DNA of 20,914 nt from Promethearchaeota archaeon. GTDB taxonomy: Archaea; Asgardarchaeota; Lokiarchaeia; Sigynarchaeales; SOKP01. Below the pieces are notes generated by a model. That model was not told where the DNA came from, did not search any database, and was given only the letters and a program-made list of their open reading frames with translations. Within the stretch, counting starts at the first letter, position 1; every line of letters begins with the position of its first letter. Positions 7,670 through 15,188 of this stretch are shown in pieces. The stretch spans positions 1 through 20,914 of the forward strand of contig JAUWBH010000106.1 of assembly GCA_030605085.1 (NCBI GenBank), given 5' to 3'. A program made the position numbers and the translations under genes.

Positions 7670-9217
7670 ATGAAAACAACTGAAGAGTATATTGAAAGAT
7701 TAATGAAAATGAAACCAAATATTTGGATTGGCAACGAAAAAGTTGGGAGAGATGACCCTCGAATTAGAGGGGGGATAAACATCGTAAAAGAGACATACGA
7801 CCGAGCGAACGATCCAGATTACGAAGACTTGTGTACAGCTATTAGCCATTTAACTGGTGAAAAAATTAATAGATTTTGCCACATACACCAAAGCGTTGAA
7901 GATCTTTTAAAAAAGCAGAGGATGACGAGAGTTCTTTGCCATCGAGTTGGAGGGTGTATACAACGCTGTATGGGAATTGATGCTTTAAACGCCATTTCCG
8001 TAATTACTTACGAGTTAGACGAAGCATTAGGCACAGATCATTACAAGAGATTTGAAGCTTACATGAGATTTTTTCAAGAAAACGATCTTGCGGCATCTTG
8101 TGCATCCACCGATGCTAAAGGAGACAGATCAAAACGACCACACGAACAAGAAAATCCAGACGCGTATCTAAGAATTATAGAAACAAGGGAAGATGGTATT
8201 ATAGTAAGAGGCGCTAAGCAGAGCATAACAAACACTCCGTATGTTGACGAGATTATTGCAGTACCCTGTAGATTTATGGGTCCAGAGGATAAAGACTATG
8301 CCGTTGCATTTGCTTTACCAGCTGATTGGGATGGCGTAAAGTTACTTGCCAGACCTGCTTATTTTAGAAAGCCTAAAAATGTTCCTGAATATTTAAAAGT
8401 GAAAACTTTAGATCTTGGGGATGTTGAGACATTTATAGTTTTTGACGATGTTTTTGTCCCTAAAGAAAGAGTTTTCTTGAACGGTCAAGCGGATCCACGA
8501 CAAACGCCTTATGCTGGTTTTTTAGCTTTGATGTTTGCACATTATCATAGACATTCATATACTGGTTGCAAACCTGCCGTATCAGAGATTTTAGCAAGTG
8601 CGGCTGCGTTAGTTGCAGAATATAATGGCATTGAAAGGACATCGCACGCAAGAGATAAGATTTCCCACCTAATAGGTACTGCTGAATTAGTATTTGCAGC
8701 AGGTGAGTCCAGTGCTTATCATTCTGAAAAAGCACCTTCGGGTACACAAGTTCCTGACGAAATTTTAACAAACGCAGGACGAAGGCTAGCTGGAGAAAAC
8801 ATCTATGAAGAGTATAAGATCGTAGCAGACCTTGCTGGAGGATTAATGGCAACTTTACCTTATATTGATACGTTTTTTGATGACGAGGTTGGGGAACTTG
8901 CAATGAAATACATGCAAAGAAATCCAAAAGTAAAGCCAGAAAACGTATTAAAATGTTTCAAAGGATTGGAATGTTTAGGGTGCTCAGATATCGCAGGACT
9001 AATGCAGGTAGCAGGGCTTCATGGAGGAGGATCGCCTCAAATGGAAACAATAGCGATGATGGGACGATACGATGTAGAAAAACTAAAAAATATCTCTAAA
9101 TATTTATTTGGGATAAGGAGCAAATTGCGTAGATACGAAAGGTCTGAAACTCCAGTAACTCCTCGAAAAATGTTTGAAAAATTCAGAAAAGTAATGGAAA
9201 AAAAGAAAAAACCCTAA
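7670..9217 (+). CDS. abfD: 4-hydroxybutyryl-CoA dehydratase family (vinylacetyl-CoA isomerase)
   Basis: This flavin and [4Fe-4S] enzyme family converts 4-hydroxybutyryl-CoA to crotonyl-CoA by a radical route. The product matches the family from end to end: EEYIERL at the start, KINRFCHIHQSVEDL, ENDLAAS..TDAKGDRS, LRIIETREDGIIVRGAK and a C-terminal HGGGSPQ. The cluster ligands known from Clostridium AbfD (Cys99, Cys103, His292, Cys299) have counterparts at Cys96 and Cys100 (GGCIQRCMGIDALNA) and at His293 and Cys300 (HYHRHSYTGC). That supports a dehydratase rather than a cluster-less 4-hydroxyphenylacetate 3-monooxygenase (HpaB). At 515 residues it is about 30 longer than AbfD, through a basic C-terminal extension. 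ATG 7670 is preceded by AAAAAAGGTATAG. No CoA transferase or succinate-semialdehyde gene is adjacent, so its pathway (4-hydroxybutyrate or GABA breakdown, or a cyclic CO2 pathway) is open. Confidence 0.85.
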   Translation: MKTTEEYIERLMKMKPNIWIGNEKVGRDDPRIRGGINIVKETYDRANDPDYEDLCTAISHLTGEKINRFCHIHQSVEDLLKKQRMTRVLCHRVGGCIQRCMGIDALNAISVITYELDEALGTDHYKRFEAYMRFFQENDLAASCASTDAKGDRSKRPHEQENPDAYLRIIETREDGIIVRGAKQSITNTPYVDEIIAVPCRFMGPEDKDYAVAFALPADWDGVKLLARPAYFRKPKNVPEYLKVKTLDLGDVETFIVFDDVFVPKERVFLNGQADPRQTPYAGFLALMFAHYHRHSYTGCKPAVSEILASAAALVAEYNGIERTSHARDKISHLIGTAELVFAAGESSAYHSEKAPSGTQVPDEILTNAGRRLAGENIYEEYKIVADLAGGLMATLPYIDTFFDDEVGELAMKYMQRNPKVKPENVLKCFKGLECLGCSDIAGLMQVAGLHGGGSPQMETIAMMGRYDVEKLKNISKYLFGIRSKLRRYERSETPVTPRKMFEKFRKVMEKKKKP

Positions 9218-9223
9218 TCTCAA

Positions 9224-9232
9224 TTTTTTTTT
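9224..9232 (+). terminator. Oligo-T terminator after the dehydratase gene
   Basis: Nine T residues begin about seven bases after the TAA stop at 9215-9217, in the short gap before the convergent TrmB-like gene. This fits an archaeal intrinsic terminator. Confidence 0.45.
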
Positions 9233-9281
9233 CTGCTCAATTCAATTAGTAATAATTTATTAAATAATTATAGGGGTTGCT

Positions 9282-10247
9282 TCACAATAAACATAATGTT
9301 AAAAATTGTGTTTCTGATAAAGTAGTAGAAGATAAATCGTCAACCCTTTTTATGTATTCGTTGATAGGGACCCCTTTTTCAAATAGCTCGTTGAATTTTT
9401 CGTGGAATATTTGATAAATATTCTGAGTTCGAGAAATATATACTCCCATTAACTTGTTAGTAGGATCGAAACTTGGCTGGATTAATTCGCTTTCAGTTAA
9501 ACTGAAATTACTAAAATTTTCTTCAGTTATACGAACTTTAATATTCTTAAATTCAATATCGAGGGATTCTACATGCTCAGATAATATCGTAAATCCTTTA
9601 CTATTTATTAATAATTTAACCAAATCACTATTAAAAATTGCTCGGATATCGATATTTTTAATGTTTTCTTTAACTCCTTTCAATCCTTCGATAAATCTAT
9701 TCTTTAAATTTTCTTGTAAATCGTTTATAGCCTTTTCTTGGATTGATGAAATTAAGGGATTTTCGTATCTAATCCCTATGGCTATTTTACAATCTTTTTT
9801 AGCAAAGAACGGATAGTATATTTCTTCAATATTTAATAAGTCAAAAATGATAAGTTCAACAGGTTCTTGGGTATCTTCTGGCGATTCTAAATTATAACTT
9901 TTAATAAAATCTTCAAGTGAAGTGATACATATATCTCTTTTATCATGAAATTCATCTTTTAATTCTTCAATACGCATATTTATTAATCGTTGCCAGATTG
10001 GAAGAAGAGGAGTAGATAACACAATTTTCATAGGTCTATCGTAAATTTGAATAAGTTGAAGATTACTTAGAACGCTTGCAATCTTGTAGCCACGTTTAAG
10101 CGAAAGGTTATATTGGCTACATATACGCTTTAAATCATCAATTCGTTTATTCTCTAATAAATAATGATATAATTTTTCAATGCCTTTTTCAATTATACCT
10201 AATGAATTAAATAAATTTGACAATTGAATGAACTCCTCATCTCTCAT
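9282..10247 (-). CDS. TrmB-like transcriptional regulator (321 aa)
   Basis: The N-terminal ~75 residues form a winged-helix: ...IEKLYHYLLENKRID, then DLKRICSQYNLSLKRGYKIASVLSNLQLIQIYDR, where the last helix is the recognition helix and LIQIYDRPMKIVL is the wing. A helical linker (RLINMRIEELKDEFHDKRD) then leads to a C-terminal domain of alternating strands and helices, as in the TrmB family, where a phospholipase D-like domain binds sugars or other effectors. Archaeal TrmB-family proteins commonly control sugar or lipid metabolism genes. The ligand here is unknown. It begins 25 bases after the stop of the small GTPase gene on the same strand, so both are probably cotranscribed. Family assignment is by architecture and is moderately sure. 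Confidence 0.6.
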   Translation of the reverse strand: MRDEEFIQLSNLFNSLGIIEKGIEKLYHYLLENKRIDDLKRICSQYNLSLKRGYKIASVLSNLQLIQIYDRPMKIVLSTPLLPIWQRLINMRIEELKDEFHDKRDICITSLEDFIKSYNLESPEDTQEPVELIIFDLLNIEEIYYPFFAKKDCKIAIGIRYENPLISSIQEKAINDLQENLKNRFIEGLKGVKENIKNIDIRAIFNSDLVKLLINSKGFTILSEHVESLDIEFKNIKVRITEENFSNFSLTESELIQPSFDPTNKLMGVYISRTQNIYQIFHEKFNELFEKGVPINEYIKRVDDLSSTTLSETQFLTLCLL

Positions 10248-10272
10248 TTTATCACCAAAAACATAATGTTTT

Positions 10273-10827
10273 TTAATCGAGCCTTTCTACTGTTAACTTA
10301 GTTAAAAGAGAAAAAGCTTTATCAACATTAACATTATCCTTCGCGGATATCTCAAGAAAATCATTTAGCTTATTCTTTTCAGCAATTTGAAATCCGTGAT
10401 CATTTGGAATTTTCCGCTGATTTCGACCAAGGTCAATTTTTGCACCAATGAGTAATATAGGGATACTTCCCGCTTTTTCTCTTACAATAGAGGACCACTC
10501 TGGGATGTTGTCTACAGTGTTCGATCTTGTGATATCGTATAGTAAGAACGCAGAATTTATGCCGAGAAAACGAAATGTTTATCCCATTGCACCAAGACAG
10601 TAAGTTGGTAAAAGAAATCTAAATCTTTCTTCTCCACCGACATCCCATATTTGGAGTTTAATTTTCTTATTGTTCATTTCTATTGTTTTGACATGGAAAT
10701 CAACTCCAATCGTCAAGCGTTCAGACGGATTAAAAATATTATAACAGTAACGCTTTGTGAAGGAAGTTTTGCCCACACTGGCATCTCCAAGCAACAGTAT
10801 TTTAAAGGTATAATCGTAATTAGGCAT
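10273..10827 (-). pseudogene. Rab/Arf-like small GTPase gene with in-frame stop inside a 30-nt insert
   Basis: From ATG 10827 to TAA 10273-10275 the frame is 185 codons with one internal stop (TAA, 10579-10581). The first part has the P-loop GDASVGKTS, a switch I Thr in ERLTIGVDFHVKT, and WDVGGEERFRFLLPTYCLGA. After the insert the same frame resumes with NSAFLLYDITRSNTVDNIPEW, the G4 element IGAKIDL (Ala in place of the usual Asn) and the G5 element ISAKDN. Removing 30 nt (10558-10587) gives ...YCLGANSAFLLYDITR..., a normal Ras-superfamily sequence of 174 residues. The downstream 90-odd codons contain no other defect. It may be a recent pseudogene, a gene with an excised mini-intron, or a readthrough gene. 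There is no C-terminal prenylation Cys. It is first in a likely operon with the TrmB-like gene. Confidence 0.8.
10558..10587 (-). other. 30-nt in-frame insert with stop codon in the GTPase gene (possible mini-intron)
   Basis: The insert would encode MG-stop-TFRFLGI between YCLGA and NSAFLLYDI. Its ends can slide by one base because of flanking A residues. In the RNA, GUGC of the upstream exon can pair with GCAU near the insert's 3' end, and GGGA can pair with UCUC inside the insert. That leaves short A-rich bulges (AA or AAU, and AAA) at both junctions. Cutting after AA on both sides restores the frame exactly. The outer exon-exon helix of a full archaeal bulge-helix-bulge was not found. Confidence 0.35.
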
Positions 10828-10843
10828 TTTTTTATTTTTTTAT

Positions 10844-10856
10844 TTTTTATACTAAA
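10844..10856 (-). promoter_or_regulatory. Putative TATA box for the GTPase-TrmB operon
   Basis: On the minus strand TTTAGTATAAAAA lies about 17-29 bases upstream of the ATG at 10827. That is close to the archaeal TATA position for a leaderless transcript. Assignment is by position only. Confidence 0.3.
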
Positions 10857-11034
10857 TGAAATAAAACACTTATTTTTATGTTTATCTAAAATTTGATGAA
10901 AAGAAGAAATTCATAAATAATTTTTATCGGTTGAATCAAGTACTGATATTTATTTTAAAAATTAACTTTTAAAAATATTATGGTTGTAATTATGAATAGA
11001 TAATAATTATGAATATAAACTATAACTTTTTGAA

Positions 11035-11313
11035 TTAAACATTTTTAAATATTTCAAAAAAATTGTTATAATTATATTTTGAACAATTAGTTTTATATAA
11101 CTCTATTGAAAAGTAATTTCGGTATCCTATTTTTTTAATGTATTTTAAAAATCCTTTCAATTCTAAATTCCCTTTGCCTGGAAAAATTCGATCTGATTCT
11201 TTTAATACTGATAATTCTTGTAAGGAAGCGAATTTCAAATCACATAATTGTACTAAATAGATATTTTGTCTAATATCTTCAAGAACATTGAATTGAGGAT
11301 TTGTTTCCTCAAA
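11035..11313 (-). pseudogene. 5'-truncated copy of the sugar-phosphate isomerase/epimerase gene
   Basis: The open frame between a TAG (11314-11316) and the stop at 11035 is 92 residues and has no ATG; the first plausible start is a TTG at 11236-11238. It parallels the last third of the intact gene at 11751-12593. NVLEDIRQNIYLVQLCDLKF matches DFSQLKDIKELIFLIQLSDLRY, and FPGKGNLELKGFLKYIKKIG with YRNYFSIEL matches FPGEGDFEDFKLKDFINYTR and YRKMYSIEL. The N-terminal two thirds of the barrel, including the first metal-binding Glu and the Asp-x-x-His motif, are absent. It is therefore a remnant of a tandem duplication in the same orientation, not a working enzyme. Confidence 0.7.
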
Positions 11314-11750
11314 CTAATTTCTCTCGAAAAATGGGGAAAATATATTTATATTCCTACATAGAGAAAGAAGGTTTATAACAAAAATAGAAGGAAACAAGAG
11401 CTTATTTCTGCAAAAGTTATCATAATTTTGAAAATTTATGGATATGTTTTACTTTGTATTACTATTAAATTGTTTTGTGAGGGAAAAGAAGAATTTACTA
11501 AGGTTTTATCATTTTATACTAGTATGAAATGAACAACATCTAAGATATTTTTTTTAATTCTGCTAATTTAAAATGGTTTGGTAGTATATACTTAAATAAA
11601 TTAATTAATGTTAAAAGACATAGATCAAAAACAAACATATTTCAATTACTTGTTTTAATCAAATTGGAGAATTTTTCAAATAATTTTTATTTATTTTCTA
11701 TTCAGTTTTAATAAATAAAATATCAGAAATTATTAATTTAGTCAGAAAAG
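11314..11750. other. AT-rich region without a recognised gene
   Basis: About 430 bases between the truncated and intact isomerase genes. No start-to-stop gene is convincing. A start-less plus-strand frame of roughly 57 codons runs to a TGA at about 11532, with protein-like composition (RRKQELISAKVIIILKIYGY), but it has no start codon and no recognised relative. It may be a remnant. No tRNA, repeat or structured RNA was seen. Confidence 0.4.
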
Positions 11751-12593
11751 TTAAACAATTTTAAATATTCGAAAAAATTTTTTATACAAATCTTTTAGAC
11801 AATCTTTTTTTAATAGTTCAATTGAATACATCTTTCGATAACCAATTTTGCGGGTATAGTTAATAAAATCCTTTAATTTAAAATCCTCAAAATCACCTTC
11901 ACCCGGAAATACTCTTTTTACCTTTCTTAAATAAGTTGAATCGTTAGCAGAATTTGTTGTATCATATCTTAAATCACTTAACTGAATTAAAAATATAAGC
12001 TCTTTAATATCTTTAAGCTGACTGAAATCTGCCTTACTTTTAGCATAATGAAAAGAATCAATGACATATCCTAAATTTTCTTGCGACGATTCAAAAGGTG
12101 TTAATACCTCGATGGCATCATTTAAGGTTGAGATTGAGCTATTTTCCAAGTGTAAAAATTCAAAACCAACGTTAATATCATCGTTTAAAGCGATTTTTGA
12201 AATTATTTCAAGTCTCTTTCTGGTTCTGTTTATAATCCTCCATTTAGAGATTTCAGTATTAAAATTAAGTGTAACTAATGAAGGATTAACGATTATCAGG
12301 TTTCCCTCCAATTTGTAACAATAGTCCAGCATCTGTTTTAGATTTTTTAGAATCTTTTTTTTAAAATCCATATCGGAACTTAAAGAAAAATCTTTTAACC
12401 GAAAAATACTTGAAAGTTTTAAATTGTAAATCTCCATATGTTCTAAGATGTCTTTTAATTTAACATTTTCAGAGAGATTTCCTTTTATTTTTTTAAAATT
12501 TAATTCCACACCGTCAAAATCCTTAGAAAATTTGAGGAATTCGATTAACGTAAAATTTTCGCACGATTTTTGATTTAAAGCCAATCGAATCAT
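11751..12593 (-). CDS. Sugar-phosphate isomerase/epimerase-like TIM barrel protein (280 aa)
   Basis: The product has the pattern of the xylose isomerase-like / AP endonuclease 2 superfamily, which includes IolI, IolE and related isomerases and epimerases. FDGVEL (26-31) opens the barrel, GFEF carries Glu145, VIDSFH carries Asp179 and His182, LIQLSD lies at 202-207, and RVFPGEGDFEDF with YSIEL (Glu259) closes it. Those Glu, Asp, His and Glu positions correspond to the usual metal-binding set. At 280 residues it has the normal length. The ATG at 12593 follows a stop-free but unremarkable AT-rich leader. A truncated copy lies about 440 bases downstream. Substrate cannot be told from the sequence. 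The family call is fairly sure and the reaction is not. Confidence 0.7.
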   Translation of the reverse strand: MIRLALNQKSCENFTLIEFLKFSKDFDGVELNFKKIKGNLSENVKLKDILEHMEIYNLKLSSIFRLKDFSLSSDMDFKKKILKNLKQMLDYCYKLEGNLIIVNPSLVTLNFNTEISKWRIINRTRKRLEIISKIALNDDINVGFEFLHLENSSISTLNDAIEVLTPFESSQENLGYVIDSFHYAKSKADFSQLKDIKELIFLIQLSDLRYDTTNSANDSTYLRKVKRVFPGEGDFEDFKLKDFINYTRKIGYRKMYSIELLKKDCLKDLYKKFFRIFKIV

Positions 12594-12655
12594 GATTTAT
12601 TTCTTATTTTTGCGTAAATTCAAGCGTCCTATATATTCAAATTATTGAAACACTA

Positions 12656-12680
12656 AAACTTAAAACTTTGTACTTTATTT
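12656..12680 (+). repeat. 25-nt repeat, copy 1 (with 15060-15084)
   Basis: A 25-base exact match, with core ACTTAAAACTTTGTACTTT, also occurs at 15060-15084. Both copies lie in a divergent intergenic region, upstream of a plus-strand gene of the A/B families (the decayed B copy at 12728 here, gene A at 15189 there). It is probably a promoter-region sequence copied with its gene. Confidence 0.6.
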
Positions 12681-12727
12681 AATATTTGTTTTTAAATCTT
12701 CATCAAGAACGCATACACAGAATTTAA

Positions 12728-12838
12728 ATGGAAGAAGTAGATCAATATCTATTAGGTTTGCTTTTTTCGGATGAAATTAATCTGGCTTATGAGAATCTAA
12801 CGCCGAACTTATATTTGGAGAGCGTAGATTATATATAA
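12728..12838 (+). pseudogene. Decayed N-terminal copy of the 16537-17565 gene (family B)
   Basis: ATG 12728 to TAA 12836-12838 gives 36 residues beginning MEEVDQYLLGLLFSDEINLA. The intact protein at 16537 begins MKEADLILGLFYSDENNLIF. The two share the pattern M-x-E-x-D, LGL-(F/L)-(Y/F)-SDE-x-NL and a following Asn-rich turn, and then the similarity ends. It is preceded by the 25-nt repeat also found before gene A. It is therefore read as the surviving 5' end of a second B gene. Confidence 0.55.
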
Positions 12839-13068
12839 TTATTAAATCAAAAAAATACAATTCTGAAATTTATCGAACTTTAAAAGCGTTGGATATTGTT
12901 GTAGAAGAGACGGCACACCACATAGGAAAATTTAAATTTGTAACAATTGCGCTAAAATTATTTCGTTTATTTTGCTATCCCCTTGGTGTAGTTTTGGTTC
13001 ATGGGGAAAAAAAATATGTAAAATGGAGTCAAAAAAAGTTATACACATTAAGTTATCAACATTTTTAA
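12793..13068 (+). pseudogene. Start-less coding-like frame (unrecognised remnant)
   Basis: After a stop at 12790-12792, a plus-strand frame runs to TAA 13066-13068 without an ATG in its first part. Its translation is protein-like (FGERRLYIIIKSKKYNSEIY, then RTLKALDIVVEETAHHIGKF, then EKKYVKWSQKKLYTLSYQHF). It overlaps the end of the decayed B copy in another frame, so a deletion or frameshift may have joined parts of two genes. No relative was recognised. The antisense frame at 12932-13168 looks like a shadow. Confidence 0.3.
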
Positions 13069-13133
13069 CAACAAAATCAAACATTAGACGAGCATAGAAT
13101 AACAGAAAAAGAATATGGATTATAAAATGATGG

Positions 13134-14918
13134 TTAAAGATACCTTTGCCACGGACAAGGTCTTCCAAATCTAGTTAAAAAATCGCGAATCTCTTTTAAT
13201 AAAACTACGGGTCTGTAAATCCATGCCCCTTCTTTATTAAAGGTTATACATAAAAGCTCGTTTATACCAAATTTTTGTTTTACCACTAATCCATAAAACG
13301 CCACTTGAGGGATTGAGTTTATAAAAGATAAAGAAAGAGCTTCCATAGATAAAATAGGTGTCTGTTCGGGTTTATAATCAATTACAAAGATTTTGGTTGA
13401 ATCAATTATTTTGATTAAATCGATATGACCTGTTAAATATATATTTTCATACCTTTTCCAAATAGGGATTTCAGCACCGATGCTATTATTATCTTTTTCT
13501 ATTTGAAAAGACAATACATAATCGTGTCCCGCACTTCCATGAGTATAGAGTCTTCTTGTTACAGGATTTATAAATGCCTTTTGACCATAACGCGTCTTGA
13601 TGACGCTATTTTTAGATAGTTCTATCAAATTACAAATTGACGAATATGTGTCACAATCTCCAGAAAGGATAATTATAATCTTTTTGGTATCGATAAGACT
13701 TTCGATAAAATTATATTTTATTTTTTTTGGTCTTATATGTGTAAGAGCACCATCAGTACTACCGAAACTCGAAATTCTCGGAAAATTTTCGTAATTGTCC
13801 AGAATATAATCTGGAAATGTTATGTTTTTTTGTACAAACTTAAAATGATTTAAAATTTGTGGAAAATTTTTTACTTTTTGTAGATTTCCAATTATAGGGG
13901 TATCTCTCCAATACTCCTTTGGATATATTGGTGATCGCTTGAGTCCCGTAGCGGTTCTAACATCTTTATAACTAATATGTCGCATATATATTGCACCAGA
14001 AAAATCTGGAAATTCTTGTTTTATTTGATTAGAAGATGGAGCACGATTCTCTTTAATTTTGTTCTTTCTTTTAAATTCTTCAGTCATTACATTATTTAAA
14101 AGGTGATCTGCCGCATTTTGTACAGCCTCCTCGTAAGACCTAGGATTCCCATCTTTACCCCAATCTAGAAAACTCCAATCCTTATATTTATCTACGACAA
14201 CTAAACCCGCTTTCTCGACAACATCATAATAATTTAGTCCCCTTCTATACATTGCCTGAAAGAATCCTCGATGTTCATAGTTATTATACTCTTGTACCCA
14301 GCGACCGTGAGGTGCTTCACCCTCTTTCAAATTATAAAATTGCTTGAATTCGTCAGTCATTACATTATTTAAAAGGTAATTTGCCATGTTCCGCAAAGCC
14401 TCCTCGTAAGACCTAAGATTCCCATCTTTACCCCAATCTAGAAAACTCCAATCCTTATATTTATCTACGACAACTAAATCCGCTTTCTCGACAACATCAT
14501 AATAATTTAGATTCCTTGTGTACATTGCTTGAAAGAAACCTCGATGTTCATAATTATTATAATCTCGTACCCAGCGACTATGAGGTGCTTCACCTTCTTT
14601 CAAATTGTAAAATTGCTTGAATTCGTCCGTTATCACATTATTTAAAAGGTGATCTGCCGCATTTTGTACAGCCTCCTCGTAAGACCTAGGATTCTTATCT
14701 TTACCCAAATCTAAAAGACTCCAATTCTTGCGGTTAGTAAAATCTGAAATATTCACATAATTTTTAATAAATAGTTCATATTTCTTACCCAATAACGATT
14801 TCAATTCTTTAGAAGGAAGTTTGCTTAGTATATATCTTAATTCTTCTTTATCTTCTTCAGTAAGTTGCTCGTTTTGAATAATCTTTATTAGTTTAGATTT
14901 TTCATTTATGCTAACCAT
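13134..14918 (-). CDS. Three-repeat putative DNA-binding protein with C-terminal PD-(D/E)XK nuclease domain (594 aa)
   Basis: Residues 1-60 are helical and charged. Residues 65-327 hold three 91-residue repeats starting at Asn65, Asp156 and Asp247. Each has W-S-(F/L)-L-D-x-GKD, then RSYEEA and a helical run, then a block such as RGFFQAMYRRGLNYYDVVEK. The last part resembles the helix-turn-helix repeats seen beside homing endonucleases, with a closing (A/T)-(G/D)-L. Repeats 1 and 2 are nearly identical, and repeat 3 diverges in its second half. The C-terminus has a PD-(D/E)XK core: Glu483, GHIDLI with Asp500, IDYK with Asp514 and Lys516, and QVAFY with Gln538 and Tyr542, the RecB/Cas4-like Q-x-x-x-Y motif. 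It should therefore cleave DNA, perhaps at a site read by the repeats. It is divergent from gene A. Architecture is clear; the role is not. Confidence 0.75.
   Translation of the reverse strand: MVSINEKSKLIKIIQNEQLTEEDKEELRYILSKLPSKELKSLLGKKYELFIKNYVNISDFTNRKNWSLLDLGKDKNPRSYEEAVQNAADHLLNNVITDEFKQFYNLKEGEAPHSRWVRDYNNYEHRGFFQAMYTRNLNYYDVVEKADLVVVDKYKDWSFLDWGKDGNLRSYEEALRNMANYLLNNVMTDEFKQFYNLKEGEAPHGRWVQEYNNYEHRGFFQAMYRRGLNYYDVVEKAGLVVVDKYKDWSFLDWGKDGNPRSYEEAVQNAADHLLNNVMTEEFKRKNKIKENRAPSSNQIKQEFPDFSGAIYMRHISYKDVRTATGLKRSPIYPKEYWRDTPIIGNLQKVKNFPQILNHFKFVQKNITFPDYILDNYENFPRISSFGSTDGALTHIRPKKIKYNFIESLIDTKKIIIILSGDCDTYSSICNLIELSKNSVIKTRYGQKAFINPVTRRLYTHGSAGHDYVLSFQIEKDNNSIGAEIPIWKRYENIYLTGHIDLIKIIDSTKIFVIDYKPEQTPILSMEALSLSFINSIPQVAFYGLVVKQKFGINELLCITFNKEGAWIYRPVVLLKEIRDFLTRFGRPCPWQRYL
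13938..14726 (-). repeat. Three tandem 273-bp coding repeats
   Basis: The three 91-codon units of the nuclease gene repeat with a 273-bp period. Near-identical DNA is seen for TCCTCGTAAGACCTA at about 14130, 14403 and 14676, and for ACTCCAATCCTTATATTTAT at about 14173 and 14446. High nucleotide identity, including synonymous positions, indicates recent amplification or gene conversion. The unit nearest the nuclease domain is the most diverged. Confidence 0.8.
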
Positions 14919-15044
14919 TGTACTTTTATATAGATTTTCCCTTAAAAGCTCCTTGAATATTTTTATATCAGAGTTTTGTTCGTTTAAAACTTCTTGTAAG
15001 AAAGTCTCGTTTATAATTGACTCTAATCTTTTTCCAAGTTACAT
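14919..15044 (-). other. In-frame upstream extension of the nuclease gene behind an ATG-TAA
   Basis: In frame with the ATG at 14918, 40 further codons upstream are open and protein-like (CTT at 15038 onward: LGKRLESIINETFLQEVLNE, then QNSDIKIFKELLRENLYKST). They are preceded by ATG (15042-15044) directly followed by TAA (15039-15041). No alternative start codon occurs between. The original protein may have begun at 15044 and lost its second codon to a stop, so that translation now starts at 14918. Confidence 0.4.
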
Positions 15045-15059
15045 ACTATCGAAAAACTT

Positions 15060-15084
15060 AAACTTAAAACTTTGTACTTTATTT
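15060..15084 (+). repeat. 25-nt repeat, copy 2 (with 12656-12680)
   Basis: This is the second copy of the 25-base sequence containing ACTTAAAACTTTGTACTTT. It lies between the divergent nuclease gene and gene A, about 105 bases before the gene A start. Copy 1 is about 48 bases before the decayed B copy. Confidence 0.6.
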
Positions 15085-15188
15085 TTCTTTCAATTAGATA
15101 TTTTTTATTTCAAGCAAATTAAACGAAGATATTAATAATTAGCTTTGATAATAAGAATTTAATAAAGCTTAAGGTCAGATTTTGTAAA

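Noticed and set aside
12932..13168. Minus-strand 78-aa frame next to the nuclease gene
   Set aside because: It overlaps the nuclease 3' end in another frame and is antisense to the coding-like remnant 12793-13068; no independent support.
13134..14918. CRISPR array or intergenic tandem repeat, from the 273-bp periodicity
   Set aside because: The repeats are in frame, coding and contiguous, with no spacers; they are protein domain repeats.
14908..15135. Plus-strand 75-aa hydrophobic frame
   Set aside because: It is antisense to the in-frame upstream extension of the nuclease gene, and its hydrophobicity comes from complementing Lys/Glu codons.
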